Assembly: GCF_022808595.1 (NCBI RefSeq)
Contig: NZ_JAKUCN010000002.1
Location: 487,806-551,805 of the forward strand
DNA: 64,000 nt
Direction: 5' to 3'
Source of the DNA: Microvirga solisilvae
Lineage (GTDB): Bacteria; Pseudomonadota; Alphaproteobacteria; Rhizobiales; Beijerinckiaceae
Position numbers and translations under genes: made by a program. A model generated the notes under the pieces. It was not told the DNA's origin and did not search any database. It worked only from the letters and a program-made list of their open reading frames with translations. Positions 9,055 through 17,290 of the stretch are shown one piece after another (the first letter of the stretch is position 1; every line of letters begins with the position of its first letter).

Positions 9055-11865
9055 ATGATGGCCGGTGCTCTTCCCCATGAGACGGTCGACATGACGATCC
9101 AGGCCGCGCTGGAGGAACTGCGACGCATCGCAGGCCCCATCTTTTCGGCTCTGGAGCGCTCGGGCCTGTCGATGCTGGCAACGAATCCGCGGCTGCCCGA
9201 CAATCCGATCGTCTTCGTGAACGAAGCGTTCTGCCGCACGACGGGTTATTCAGCCGAGGAAGCCGTCGGCCGCAATTGCCGTTTCCTGCAAGCGCCCGAG
9301 GTCGCCGAAGAATCGCTTCGGCAGATCCGCGAGGCTGTGAGGGATGGGCGTGCGGTATCAGCAGAGCTTTTGAACAGGCGAAAGGATGGAAGCCGCTTTT
9401 GGAACCATATCTTCATCACGCCCGTCAGCAGTGCGACTGGTGAACTGCTCTTCTTCCTTGCGACCCAGGTCGACGCCACGCAGACGCACCATGCCGAGCA
9501 GGTGCAGGAGGCACTCAAGGAAAGCCAGAGGGAGCTCGATCAGACCAACGAGCGCCTGCGGCAGACTCTGACTGTTGCCGGAACCGGCGGAGCCTGGGAT
9601 TGGGACATTCCTCTCCAGCGGTTCACGGCGGATGCTCGCTTTGCCGCGCTCCATGGCCTCAACTCGATGGAAGTCGCGAAAGGCTTGCCGGCCGAGGCCT
9701 TCTTCAAGGCCATCCACCCGGAGGATCGCGCAAAGGTTCGCCTTGCTGTCGCAGGTATCCTCAATGGAGCGGAAATCTTCTCGAAAGAGTATCGGCTTCT
9801 GTCTTCCGATGGCACCGTACGCTGGGTCCACGCCCGTGGACGGGGTCATTTCGCTGTCGACGACAAACCAATCCGTTTTACCGGCGTGGTTCTCGATATC
9901 ACGGAGCAGAAGCATATCGAGGAGCGTCTGCGGATCGCCCAGAGCGCGGGTGGCGTCGGAACGTTCGAATATATCGATGGCTTCGCAACGTTGAGCGTTT
10001 CGGAAGAATTCTGTCGCCTGCTCGGACTTCATCCGACCAATGCTTTGCCAATCCGCACCATCAACGCGCTGACTCTCGCAGGCGATCCCCCTCTCGTCGA
10101 GGAGAGCGCGGCTTCGGAAGGTGCGTCCTATGCCGAATGCCGGATTCATCGGGCGGACAATAAGGAGCTGCGCTGGCTCGCACGCAGAGGCGAGTACGTC
10201 CGCGATACGGAAACGGCGGGCCTGCGCTTCATCGGCGTCATTTATGACATCACGGCTGCGAAACAGTCCGAGGAAAGACTGCGCGAGCTCAATGAACGGC
10301 TCGAGAGCCGCGTCGTCGAGCGGACCGCCGAACTTGCGGAAAGCGAGCGGCGTTTCCGGGCAATCTTCAACACCACGTTCCAGCTTGTGGCGCTTGGCAC
10401 GCTGGACGGCACGATTTTGGTCGTCAACAACGCTGCTGTGAAGGCCGCGGGAGGCGCGCTGGATCACGTTGCCGGCATGAAGATGTGGGATGCTCCGTGG
10501 TGGCGGCATTCTCTCTTCGAAATTCAAAGAGTGCAGGAAGGAGTCGCGCGCGTCGCTGCCGGCGAATCCGTCCGCTATGAATCGGAGCTCGTGCTGCCGG
10601 GCGGAAACCGCACCTTCGATTTCTCCATGAAGCCCGTTCTGGACGAGGCGGGAAAACCTATCTTCCTCGTGGCGGAAGGGCATGACATCACCGATCTCAA
10701 GCAGGCCGAGGCCGCCCTGCGGCAGGCGCAGAAGATGGAGGCCGTGGGCCAGCTCACGGGTGGCATCGCGCATGACTTCAACAATCTTCTGACCGGCATC
10801 GTCGGCTCGCTCGATCTTCTGAAGACGCGCATGGCGCAAGGCCGCGTCGAGCATCTCGAACGTTATCTGAACGCGGCGACATCATCGGCGAACCGGGCTG
10901 CCGCCCTTACGCACCGGCTGCTGGCTTTTGCGCGGCGCCAGCCGCTCGATCCGAGACCCGTCGATACCAATCAACTGATCACGTCGATGGAGGATCTCCT
11001 CCGGCGTACGCTCTCCGAGGCCATCGAGCTGGAGATCACCACATCGGACGATCTGCCATTGACCTTGTGCGATCCCAACCAGCTCGAGAGCGCCATCCTC
11101 AATCTGGCGATCAATGCCCGCGACGCCATGCCTGAAGGTGGCAAGCTCGTGATCGAGACAGGGATCTCGCATCTCGACAGCGCCTACGCAGCGGGGCAGC
11201 GGGATCTCATGCCCGGCCATTACGTGACGATCAGCGTCTCCGACACCGGAACCGGCATGCCGGCGGATGTTCTGGCGCAGGTTTTCAATCCCTTCTTCAC
11301 GACCAAGCCCATCGGCGAGGGAACGGGCCTCGGCCTTTCCATGGTCTATGGTTTCACCAAGCAGTCGGAAGGGCATGTCCGCATCGACAGTCAGGTCGGC
11401 AAGGGAACGACGGTCAGGCTGTATCTGCCGGCTTATGAGGGCGAGCTAACGGAAGCCATTGCCGTGGAGGGCCTCAGCGAAGCGCATCGGGCGGGGGAGG
11501 GTGAAACCGTTCTCGTGGTGGAGGACGAACCCGTCGTCCGCTCGCTGATCTTGGAAGTTCTCGCCGATCTAGGCTACCAGGCTCTCGCCGCCGTGGACGG
11601 CCCGTCCGGCCTCAAGGTTCTCGAGTCGAAACAGCGCGTCGACCTGCTCGTGACGGATGTCGGGCTGCCGGGATTGAACGGCCGCCAGCTCGCCGATCAT
11701 GCGCGGCTGATCAGACCCGATCTCAAGGTGCTCTTCATCACCGGCTATGCCGAACAGGCAGCCATGGCCACCGGCTTCCTGGCGCCTGGCATGCAGATGA
11801 TCACGAAGCCCTTCGCCATTGATGATCTGGCTGTTCGGATCCGCGAGATCATCGAGCGGGATTGA
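9055..11865 (+). CDS. LOV-domain hybrid sensor histidine kinase with C-terminal receiver
   Basis: 936 residues with no membrane segment. The N-terminal domain (about 30-140) is a LOV photosensor: GRNCRFLQ places the flavin-adduct cysteine at Cys75. Further PAS-type domains follow at about 160-285, 290-400 and 430-550, separated by short coiled coils. The kinase core has the phospho-accepting His573 in GGIAHDFNN, an N box (NLAINARDAMPEGG) and G boxes DTGTGM and GTGLGLS. A receiver domain ends the protein with Asp868 in LVTDVGLPG. LOV domains bind flavin and respond to blue light. The gene begins 43 bases after cheC, so it may share that operon. Its last 17 bases overlap the convergent acetyltransferase gene. 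Confidence 0.93.
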   Translation: MMAGALPHETVDMTIQAALEELRRIAGPIFSALERSGLSMLATNPRLPDNPIVFVNEAFCRTTGYSAEEAVGRNCRFLQAPEVAEESLRQIREAVRDGRAVSAELLNRRKDGSRFWNHIFITPVSSATGELLFFLATQVDATQTHHAEQVQEALKESQRELDQTNERLRQTLTVAGTGGAWDWDIPLQRFTADARFAALHGLNSMEVAKGLPAEAFFKAIHPEDRAKVRLAVAGILNGAEIFSKEYRLLSSDGTVRWVHARGRGHFAVDDKPIRFTGVVLDITEQKHIEERLRIAQSAGGVGTFEYIDGFATLSVSEEFCRLLGLHPTNALPIRTINALTLAGDPPLVEESAASEGASYAECRIHRADNKELRWLARRGEYVRDTETAGLRFIGVIYDITAAKQSEERLRELNERLESRVVERTAELAESERRFRAIFNTTFQLVALGTLDGTILVVNNAAVKAAGGALDHVAGMKMWDAPWWRHSLFEIQRVQEGVARVAAGESVRYESELVLPGGNRTFDFSMKPVLDEAGKPIFLVAEGHDITDLKQAEAALRQAQKMEAVGQLTGGIAHDFNNLLTGIVGSLDLLKTRMAQGRVEHLERYLNAATSSANRAAALTHRLLAFARRQPLDPRPVDTNQLITSMEDLLRRTLSEAIELEITTSDDLPLTLCDPNQLESAILNLAINARDAMPEGGKLVIETGISHLDSAYAAGQRDLMPGHYVTISVSDTGTGMPADVLAQVFNPFFTTKPIGEGTGLGLSMVYGFTKQSEGHVRIDSQVGKGTTVRLYLPAYEGELTEAIAVEGLSEAHRAGEGETVLVVEDEPVVRSLILEVLADLGYQALAAVDGPSGLKVLESKQRVDLLVTDVGLPGLNGRQLADHARLIRPDLKVLFITGYAEQAAMATGFLAPGMQMITKPFAIDDLAVRIREIIERD

Positions 11866-12412
11866 CCGGGTTCTTGATGCGATAAACCACATGGCGAACC
11901 AGGGGATGGTTCTGCGGAAACAGGAAGTGATCGAAGTCGTCTGCGGGGTCTCGAATCATGCCGATCTTGTCCATCACGCGCCGTGAGGCCTCGTTGGCGA
12001 CGGTCGTGTATGCGACGACCTCCGGGACGTTCAGGCGCTCGAACGCATCGTCGATCGCCGCTCGTGCCGCTTCCGGTGCATAGCCTCGCCCCCAGAATTT
12101 CTTGTCGATGCGCCATCCGATCTCGATGGCCGGTGCAAAGTGCAATTGCGGCCGCGTCGGCCAGCATCCCACGAAACCGATGAACGCCGCCTCGTCCGGC
12201 ACCTCGATTGCCCAGGGGCCGATGCCCGCGCTCTTCGTGAAATCCGTCAGGCGGTGAACAAGATCGTCGCTCTCCTCCGGTGTCGGGCATTTCGGAAAAT
12301 AGCGCGCGACTTCCGGGTCCGTGTTGATCGCACGAAAGGCTTCCATGTCACCGTCGCGCCAGCGGCGCAGAATGAGGCGCTTGGTTCGAAGACTGTCGGG
12401 CTGCGGCGTCAT
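11849..12412 (-). CDS. GNAT family N-acetyltransferase, RimJ/RimL type
   Basis: 187 residues. The N-terminus TKRLILRRWRDGDMEAF is typical of the RimJ/RimL-like branch of GNAT enzymes, and the acetyl-CoA-binding region WGRGYAPEAARAAIDDAF is intact. The segment ANEASRRVMDKIGM matches the C-terminal core. Substrate cannot be predicted: such enzymes acetylate protein N-termini, amino acids or small molecules. It is convergent with the LOV kinase gene and the two coding ends overlap by 17 bases. It lies on the same strand as the M81 peptidase gene upstream, about 50 bases away, so they might be co-transcribed. Confidence 0.88.
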   Translation of the reverse strand: MTPQPDSLRTKRLILRRWRDGDMEAFRAINTDPEVARYFPKCPTPEESDDLVHRLTDFTKSAGIGPWAIEVPDEAAFIGFVGCWPTRPQLHFAPAIEIGWRIDKKFWGRGYAPEAARAAIDDAFERLNVPEVVAYTTVANEASRRVMDKIGMIRDPADDFDHFLFPQNHPLVRHVVYRIKNPVNPAR

Positions 12413-12463
12413 GGTGGTCCTTCATTCGATCTTGGTTGAAGAAAATCCCGGCGCTTATGAGGC

Positions 12464-13957
12464 TCAGGCGGCCGTTGTCTCTTGTCCTTCGTGCGGATCG
12501 ACGAAGGGATTTTCAACGAAAGGCCAGAGTGGGCGCGTGATATTCTTGTAAGGCAGCTTTCGCACGTCCCGCACCAATGCCCCCTCCGCGTCGAGGTAAA
12601 GCACCTCCTTCGCGATGGGTGCATAAGCTGCATAGAAATGCTGCGTCGATTTCAGCAGGATGATTTTCTTGGCGAGAACGTCGATGCCGAGCTGAGTGAA
12701 GACATCCGGGCCATAAACTTGCGTCCGAACGGTGTTGAGCACGATGTCGATCCCGCCCTCGGCCTCGACGCGTACGGCTTGGCCCACATGCGCCCGCAGG
12801 CCGTCCAGGCCCGTCTGCCAGAGATCGGATTGGCAGTCGCGGACGGTGACGCGCAGATCGATGGGATCGCCGGACATGGGGCCGCATTTGCCGCCAAAGC
12901 GGAGATCGAGCACGCTTCCAGGGCCGGCCTCCATGCAGATTCTGACGGCTCCGATATCCCAATAGCATCCGGCCGCCACATCGGTGATCCCGCGTTCCAG
13001 AATCCGTCGCAGCGCGAAGGTGCTGTCGCTGGGCGCGCCGCCACCTGCATTGTCGGCGGTATCGGCGAGCACATAGGGGCCACCTTCACCGGCCAGCACT
13101 CGGTCGAGGGCGCCATCGACGCTGCAATACTCTTCTCCAATGCGGTTGCGCATATCCCAGACCGCTCGGCCCAGTTCCTGCGCAATGTTTCGGGCAAGCG
13201 CAGGGTCGCCATCCGTGACCGCGAGCGTCTTCGCGCCGATCCGGGCCGTGTCGCCGTAAGGAAATCCATGCGCGAAGGAGGCGGAGAGCACACCGGGACG
13301 CTGCTCCATTTCGAGCATTTTCCGCACGAGCTGCCGAACAGGCGGCTGGCTCGTGCGCCAGAAACCCAACATCCGGCAATCGTGGAGCGCCATGGTGGGC
13401 CGGAGAAGACCGCGCTTGGTGTCGCGGCAGATGCCGTAAAGCTCCTCGGCCCGCTCGGCGACGTCCGTGTGCGGATACTCCTTGAATAAAACGATTGCGT
13501 CGGCAAACGCGAGCAGGTGTTCCGACAGATGGCAATGAAGGTCGATCTCGGCACCGATCACCGCCTCGGGGCCGGCCACTTCCCTGACACGTTTCAGAAT
13601 ATCGCTTTCGCAATCGTCATAGCCGTCCGCCATCATGGCCCCGTGGAGGAACAGCAAAACGAGGTCTACCGGACCGGCTTTCTTCAAATCGCGAAGAATC
13701 TCGTCGCGCAGATCCTCATAGACCTTTCGAACCGTGGGGCCGCCCGGCTGTGCGAAGGCGATGAGGCTTTGGACCACCTCGTGGCCATCGGCCTCTCCAA
13801 GGGACTGCCATGTCTTGTTGGCGATATTGATGAAGGTCTCTGGCTCATTCCGCAGGTCGCCGCGAAAGAGGGCCGTTTCCTCGAACGCTCGCAACCCGGT
13901 GGGCAGCGGGGAGAAGGAGTTGGTTTCCGTTCCCAGGGTCGCAACGAAGATCTTCAT
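12464..13957 (-). CDS. M81 family metallopeptidase (MlrC-like)
   Basis: 497 residues starting MKIFVATLGTETNSF; a longer frame adds 19 residues but this ATG has AAGGA upstream and matches the family N-terminus. The protein has the MlrC N-terminal catalytic half (to about 290), with candidate metal ligands in the GTETNSF, EIDLHCH and EYPHTDV segments, and the MlrC C-terminal half, including YVLADTADNAGGG. Named after microcystinase C, most bacterial members have unknown peptide or peptide-like substrates. No signal peptide is seen, so it acts in the cytoplasm, presumably on material imported by the ABC transporter encoded on the other strand. It is transcribed divergently from the XRE-cupin regulator. 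Confidence 0.9.
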   Translation of the reverse strand: MKIFVATLGTETNSFSPLPTGLRAFEETALFRGDLRNEPETFINIANKTWQSLGEADGHEVVQSLIAFAQPGGPTVRKVYEDLRDEILRDLKKAGPVDLVLLFLHGAMMADGYDDCESDILKRVREVAGPEAVIGAEIDLHCHLSEHLLAFADAIVLFKEYPHTDVAERAEELYGICRDTKRGLLRPTMALHDCRMLGFWRTSQPPVRQLVRKMLEMEQRPGVLSASFAHGFPYGDTARIGAKTLAVTDGDPALARNIAQELGRAVWDMRNRIGEEYCSVDGALDRVLAGEGGPYVLADTADNAGGGAPSDSTFALRRILERGITDVAAGCYWDIGAVRICMEAGPGSVLDLRFGGKCGPMSGDPIDLRVTVRDCQSDLWQTGLDGLRAHVGQAVRVEAEGGIDIVLNTVRTQVYGPDVFTQLGIDVLAKKIILLKSTQHFYAAYAPIAKEVLYLDAEGALVRDVRKLPYKNITRPLWPFVENPFVDPHEGQETTAA

Positions 13958-13984
13958 GCCAAGCTGTCCTTGCCACCGGTATTC

Positions 13985-14038
13985 CCAATCTGACACTAAT
14001 TTTCCGATTGGCAACTTTTTTCTTGTTAGAGAAGAAAA
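13985..14038. promoter_or_regulatory. Divergent promoter region with two dyads (candidate operators)
   Basis: Between the M81 peptidase start and the XRE-cupin start are 114 bases that are noticeably A+T-rich. Two dyads are visible: CCAATC (13985-13990) with GATTGG (14006-14011), and TTTTCTT ending at 14024 with AAGAAAA (14032-14038). These are natural candidate binding sites for the adjacent XRE regulator controlling both directions. No -10/-35 pair could be assigned with confidence. The call rests on symmetry and position only. Confidence 0.4.
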
Positions 14039-14071
14039 TTGGTGCCAGCATGAATGTGAAAGGAATTTCGC

Positions 14072-14722
14072 GTGTCAGAGCAGAAGCCCAAGCTTAGTGA
14101 AATCCTGCGCTCCCTGCGCCGCCAAAGAGGCTGGACGCTGCAACAGGTGAGCGAGCGGTGCGGACTGCCTGTCTCCACTCTCTCCAAGGTCGAGAACGAT
14201 CAGCTCACCTTGAGCTACGACAAGCTCATGACATTGGCCGATGGTCTCGAGGTGGACGTCGCCGAGCTGTTCTCACAGCCGGCGCGCGACTCGGCACAGC
14301 TCACGGCCGGTCGTCCCACCGGCCGGCGGAGCCTGACGATGCCGGGGGAGGGCAGGGCCTTCGAGAGCGACAATTACGTCGATCACTATCTTTGCGCCGA
14401 TCTGCGCTCGAAGCTGATGACGCCTGCGATCTCACGCATCAAGGCGCGCAGCATCGAGGAGTTCGGTCCTCTGGTCCGTCACCAGAGCGAAGAATTCGTC
14501 TATGTGATCTCGGGCACCGTGGAGGTTCATACGGAATTCTATGAGCCTTTCGTGATGCCTGAAGGAGCCTCCGTTTATCTCGATAGCACGATGGGTCACG
14601 CCTACGTCTCGGTGGGAGATGAGGACGCGTGGGTTCTGGTCGTGGTCTGCAACACGCATCCGGGTGCGCCTGAGGGACGCCCTGAACCCGCAGCGCCTGC
14701 TCTTGAGGAGATATCTTCGTGA
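14072..14722 (+). CDS. XRE-family transcriptional regulator with C-terminal cupin domain
   Basis: 216 residues from GTG 14072, with AAGGA eight bases upstream. An N-terminal helix-turn-helix occupies about residues 8-65 (LRSLRRQRGWTLQQVSERCG, then LPVSTLSKVEND). A linker leads to a cupin fold at about 130-200 (EEFVYVISGTVEVHTE...), which in this family senses a small ligand. Regulators of this type commonly control neighbouring transport or amino-acid catabolism genes. It overlaps the class II aldolase gene by four bases and is divergent from the M81 peptidase, so it probably regulates both arms of the cluster. Confidence 0.92.
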   Translation: MSEQKPKLSEILRSLRRQRGWTLQQVSERCGLPVSTLSKVENDQLTLSYDKLMTLADGLEVDVAELFSQPARDSAQLTAGRPTGRRSLTMPGEGRAFESDNYVDHYLCADLRSKLMTPAISRIKARSIEEFGPLVRHQSEEFVYVISGTVEVHTEFYEPFVMPEGASVYLDSTMGHAYVSVGDEDAWVLVVVCNTHPGAPEGRPEPAAPALEEISS

Positions 14723-15483
14723 CCTCTCTATCTTCCGTATCAGACACCGAGGCGCCGCTGAGCGAAGCCGAGGAGTGGGAGATCCGCTGCGATCTTGCGG
14801 CGACCTTCCGCATCTTCGCGCGCAACGCCTGGAATGAGCAGATCGGCAATCATCATAGTATGATGCTGCCCGGAACGACGCAGTTCCTCATCAATCCGCG
14901 CGGTATGCTTTATCGGGAGATTCGCGCGAGCGACCTGATTGTTTGCGATCTGGCGGGCAACAAGGTGCGTGGCAAGGGAGAAGTGCGGCGCATTGCGTTC
15001 AATATTCACGCGGAGATCCACAAGCTGCATCCGCAGGCGGCCTGCGTGCTTCATGTCCATCCGCCCTATCTCACGGCCTTCTCCCTGATAAAGGGCGGGC
15101 GCTTCGCGCTGGCGCATCAGAACAATCTCTTCCTGAATCCCCGCACCGCCTATGACGACGGCCACCACGGCATCCAGTTCGGTCCCAGTGAGGGGCAGCG
15201 CATTGCCGAAGCGCTCGGCGACAAGAGCATTCTCATCATGGCGGGCCACGGCGTCACGATCGTCGGACCGCGCATCAGCGACGCTTTCGACGAGCTCTAC
15301 ATGGCCGAGCGCACCTGCATGTATCAGATGCTCGCCATGCAGACGGGCCAACCGCTGCTCCAGCAGGACAGCAGCATGCAGCTGAACTGGCCCGGCGCTT
15401 TCGGTGACTACCTCGACTCGCGGATGCATCTCGACGCCTGGCGCCGTGTTCTCGACCGCGAGGAACCAGACTACGCGACCTAA
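14719..15483 (+). CDS. Class II aldolase/adducin family protein
   Basis: 254 residues from GTG 14719, overlapping the regulator stop by four bases, with GAGGAG nine bases upstream. The family core is clear: the zinc-binding pair in LHVHPPY and a further His in MAGHGVTIVG, preceded by NIHAEIH. Members include fuculose-phosphate and ribulose-phosphate aldolases or epimerases, but many, like this one, sit in catabolic clusters with unknown substrate. Translational coupling to the XRE-cupin regulator and closeness to the ABC transporter suggest that it processes the imported compound or a product of the M81 peptidase. It is predicted to be cytoplasmic. Confidence 0.9.
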   Translation: MTSLSSVSDTEAPLSEAEEWEIRCDLAATFRIFARNAWNEQIGNHHSMMLPGTTQFLINPRGMLYREIRASDLIVCDLAGNKVRGKGEVRRIAFNIHAEIHKLHPQAACVLHVHPPYLTAFSLIKGGRFALAHQNNLFLNPRTAYDDGHHGIQFGPSEGQRIAEALGDKSILIMAGHGVTIVGPRISDAFDELYMAERTCMYQMLAMQTGQPLLQQDSSMQLNWPGAFGDYLDSRMHLDAWRRVLDREEPDYAT

Positions 15484-15486
15484 AAA

Positions 15487-15575
15487 GGCCGTAGGGGCAA
15501 GAAGGGCCGCAGGGGCAAACCTGGGCTCATTACAAAAAACGAGAGAGCTCCAACCCGACCGCCAAGAGTCGGGCT
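15487..15575 (+). repeat. Short tandem repeat and stem-loop before the ABC transporter genes
   Basis: The 136-base gap between the aldolase and the binding-protein gene contains GGCCGYAGGGGCAA twice (15487-15500 and 15506-15519, 19 bases apart) and a small dyad CCCGAC/GTCGGG (15554-15559 and 15568-15573). No T-run follows the dyad, so it is not a classic terminator. The stretch may hold a regulator site or simply be a spacer. Confidence 0.3.
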
Positions 15576-15619
15576 TCCAACAAAAGGCGAGCCAGAAACA
15601 ACAATGTCAGAGGGACGAC

Positions 15620-17227
15620 ATGAGCAAGCGATTGGATTTCGGCTTTTCTCGGCGGGCAATCGCCGCCGCAACGATAGGGATAGGGCTCGGCATTGCAGGA
15701 CCAGGCCTGGCCGCAGATGAGACCACACTCAAGGCGGTGATGTTCACCGACCTTGCGATCACGGATCCTACCTTCACGGCATCGACCATCACGAGCAATT
15801 TCGGCTTCATGGTCTATGACACGCTCTTCGCCCTCGACAGCAAGGGCGAGCCGAAGCCGCAGATGGTCGACAAGTTCGAGAAGAGCGCCGACGGCCTCAC
15901 ATGGACCTTCACCTTGCGCGACGGTCTCAAATGGCATGATGGAACGCCTGTCACCGCCGATGATGCCGTCGCTTCGATCAAGCGCTGGGCCAAGGTCGAC
16001 TCGCTAGGCAAGGCCCTCATGGGTGCCACGACCAGCTTCGAGCCGGTCGATCAGAAGACGTTCAAGCTCGTCTTGAGCAAGCCGTTCCCGCTCGTTCTCG
16101 AAGCCTTCGCCAAGACCTCGGCTTATACGCCCTTCATCTATCAGAAATCTTTCGCCGAGACCGCGCCTTCGCAGGCGAAGACCAAGGTCGTCGGATCAGG
16201 CCCCTTCATCTTCCTCGATGAGGAATGGCGACCGGGCAACAAGGTCGTGTTCCGCAAGAACCCGAATTACGTGCCGCGTTCCGATCCGCAGGACGGTCTC
16301 GCGGGCGCCAAGGTTCCGAAGGTCGACAAGGTCGAGTGGATCACGATCTCCGATCCGAACACGGCCATCGCGGCCCTTCAGAACGGGGAGATTCATTATC
16401 TCGACAACCCGCTGATGGATCTCGTGCCGATGCTCGAGAAGGATCCCGATCTGAAGGTGCTGCGCATCGATCCGATGGGCCAGAGCGGCATGATCCGCCC
16501 CAACCACATGCAGAAGCCCTTCAGCGATCCGAAGGCTCGCCTCGGCCTTGCGAAGCTCGTCGATCAGGCGATGCTCGGCGCGGCAGGCGGCGTTCCGCAG
16601 AACTACTTCACCGCGTGCTATTCGTTCCTCGGTTGCGGCACCCCGCTCTCGACGGAACGCGGTGCGGACGGCTTCAAGAAGCAGAACGTGGCCGAGGCCA
16701 AGGAGCTTTTTGCGAGCGCCGGATACAAGGGCGAGAAGATCGTCGTACTGCAGCCCACCGACGTTCCGGTTCTGAGCAATCCGACCGAGGCCTTGGTTCA
16801 GGCCATGCGTTCAGCCGGGCTCAATGTCGAAGCGCAGGCCATGGATTGGGGCACTCTGACGTCCCGCCGCACCAACAAGGGGCCGGTTGGGGAGGGTGGC
16901 TGGAGCCTGTTCCTCACCACGGGCTTCACGAGCGGTTTCGGCTCGCCGCTGACCCATACCTATCTGCAATCTTCCTGCGAGGTGGGAACGGCAGCAGGTT
17001 GGCCGTGCGACAAGGAGCTGCAGGGCATCATCGATCAGTTCCAGACGGCAGCCACGCGCGATGAGCAGAAGCAGCTGGCCGACAAGCTGAACGAGGTCGC
17101 CTACAAGGTCCTGCCTTACGTACCCTATGGCCAGATGCCTGTGCTTGCTGCCTATCGCAATGAGCTCAAGGGTGTTCAGGCATCCGGGATCGGCGTCTTC
17201 TACGGCATTTCCATCGCCAAAGAGTAA
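15620..17227 (+). CDS. ABC transporter substrate-binding protein, dipeptide/oligopeptide type (SBP_bac_5)
   Basis: 535 residues from ATG 15620 with AGAGGG just upstream; longer in-frame starts lie in the intergenic repeat and are unlikely. The N-terminus MSKRLDFGFSRRAIAAA followed by a hydrophobic stretch and GLAADE looks like a twin-arginine-type export signal. The body matches family 5 solute-binding proteins: WTFTLRDGLKWHDGTPVTADD near residues 95-115 is the family hallmark. Such proteins deliver peptides, opines, glutathione or nickel to the permease. It is the first gene of a complete five-gene transporter set and should be periplasmic. The substrate is unknown. Confidence 0.93.
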   Translation: MSKRLDFGFSRRAIAAATIGIGLGIAGPGLAADETTLKAVMFTDLAITDPTFTASTITSNFGFMVYDTLFALDSKGEPKPQMVDKFEKSADGLTWTFTLRDGLKWHDGTPVTADDAVASIKRWAKVDSLGKALMGATTSFEPVDQKTFKLVLSKPFPLVLEAFAKTSAYTPFIYQKSFAETAPSQAKTKVVGSGPFIFLDEEWRPGNKVVFRKNPNYVPRSDPQDGLAGAKVPKVDKVEWITISDPNTAIAALQNGEIHYLDNPLMDLVPMLEKDPDLKVLRIDPMGQSGMIRPNHMQKPFSDPKARLGLAKLVDQAMLGAAGGVPQNYFTACYSFLGCGTPLSTERGADGFKKQNVAEAKELFASAGYKGEKIVVLQPTDVPVLSNPTEALVQAMRSAGLNVEAQAMDWGTLTSRRTNKGPVGEGGWSLFLTTGFTSGFGSPLTHTYLQSSCEVGTAAGWPCDKELQGIIDQFQTAATRDEQKQLADKLNEVAYKVLPYVPYGQMPVLAAYRNELKGVQASGIGVFYGISIAKE

Positions 17228-17237
17228 GTCGTCTCAC

Positions 17238-17269
17238 GTGACAGGGAGGGTTTTTGCTCTCCCTGTCAC
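17238..17269 (+). promoter_or_regulatory. Strong stem-loop between binding-protein and permease genes
   Basis: GTGACAGGGAG (17238-17248) pairs perfectly with CTCCCTGTCAC (17259-17269) around a T-rich 10-base loop. No U-run follows the stem on the + strand. In ABC transporter operons a stem-loop here often protects the binding-protein mRNA from 3' decay or reduces read-through, giving more binding protein than permease. That role is inferred from position; the pairing itself is seen in the sequence. Confidence 0.6.
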
Positions 17270-17290
17270 CTAAAGGGTCAGGATGCTTCC

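Noticed and set aside
9358..10854. Long minus-strand frame inside the LOV kinase gene
   Set aside because: It lies fully opposite a gene with intact domains, has no family features or ribosome binding site, and reflects high-GC codon bias.
12482..13489. Plus-strand frame opposite the M81 peptidase
   Set aside because: Complement of a conserved gene; composition is that of a shadow frame and no domain is recognised.
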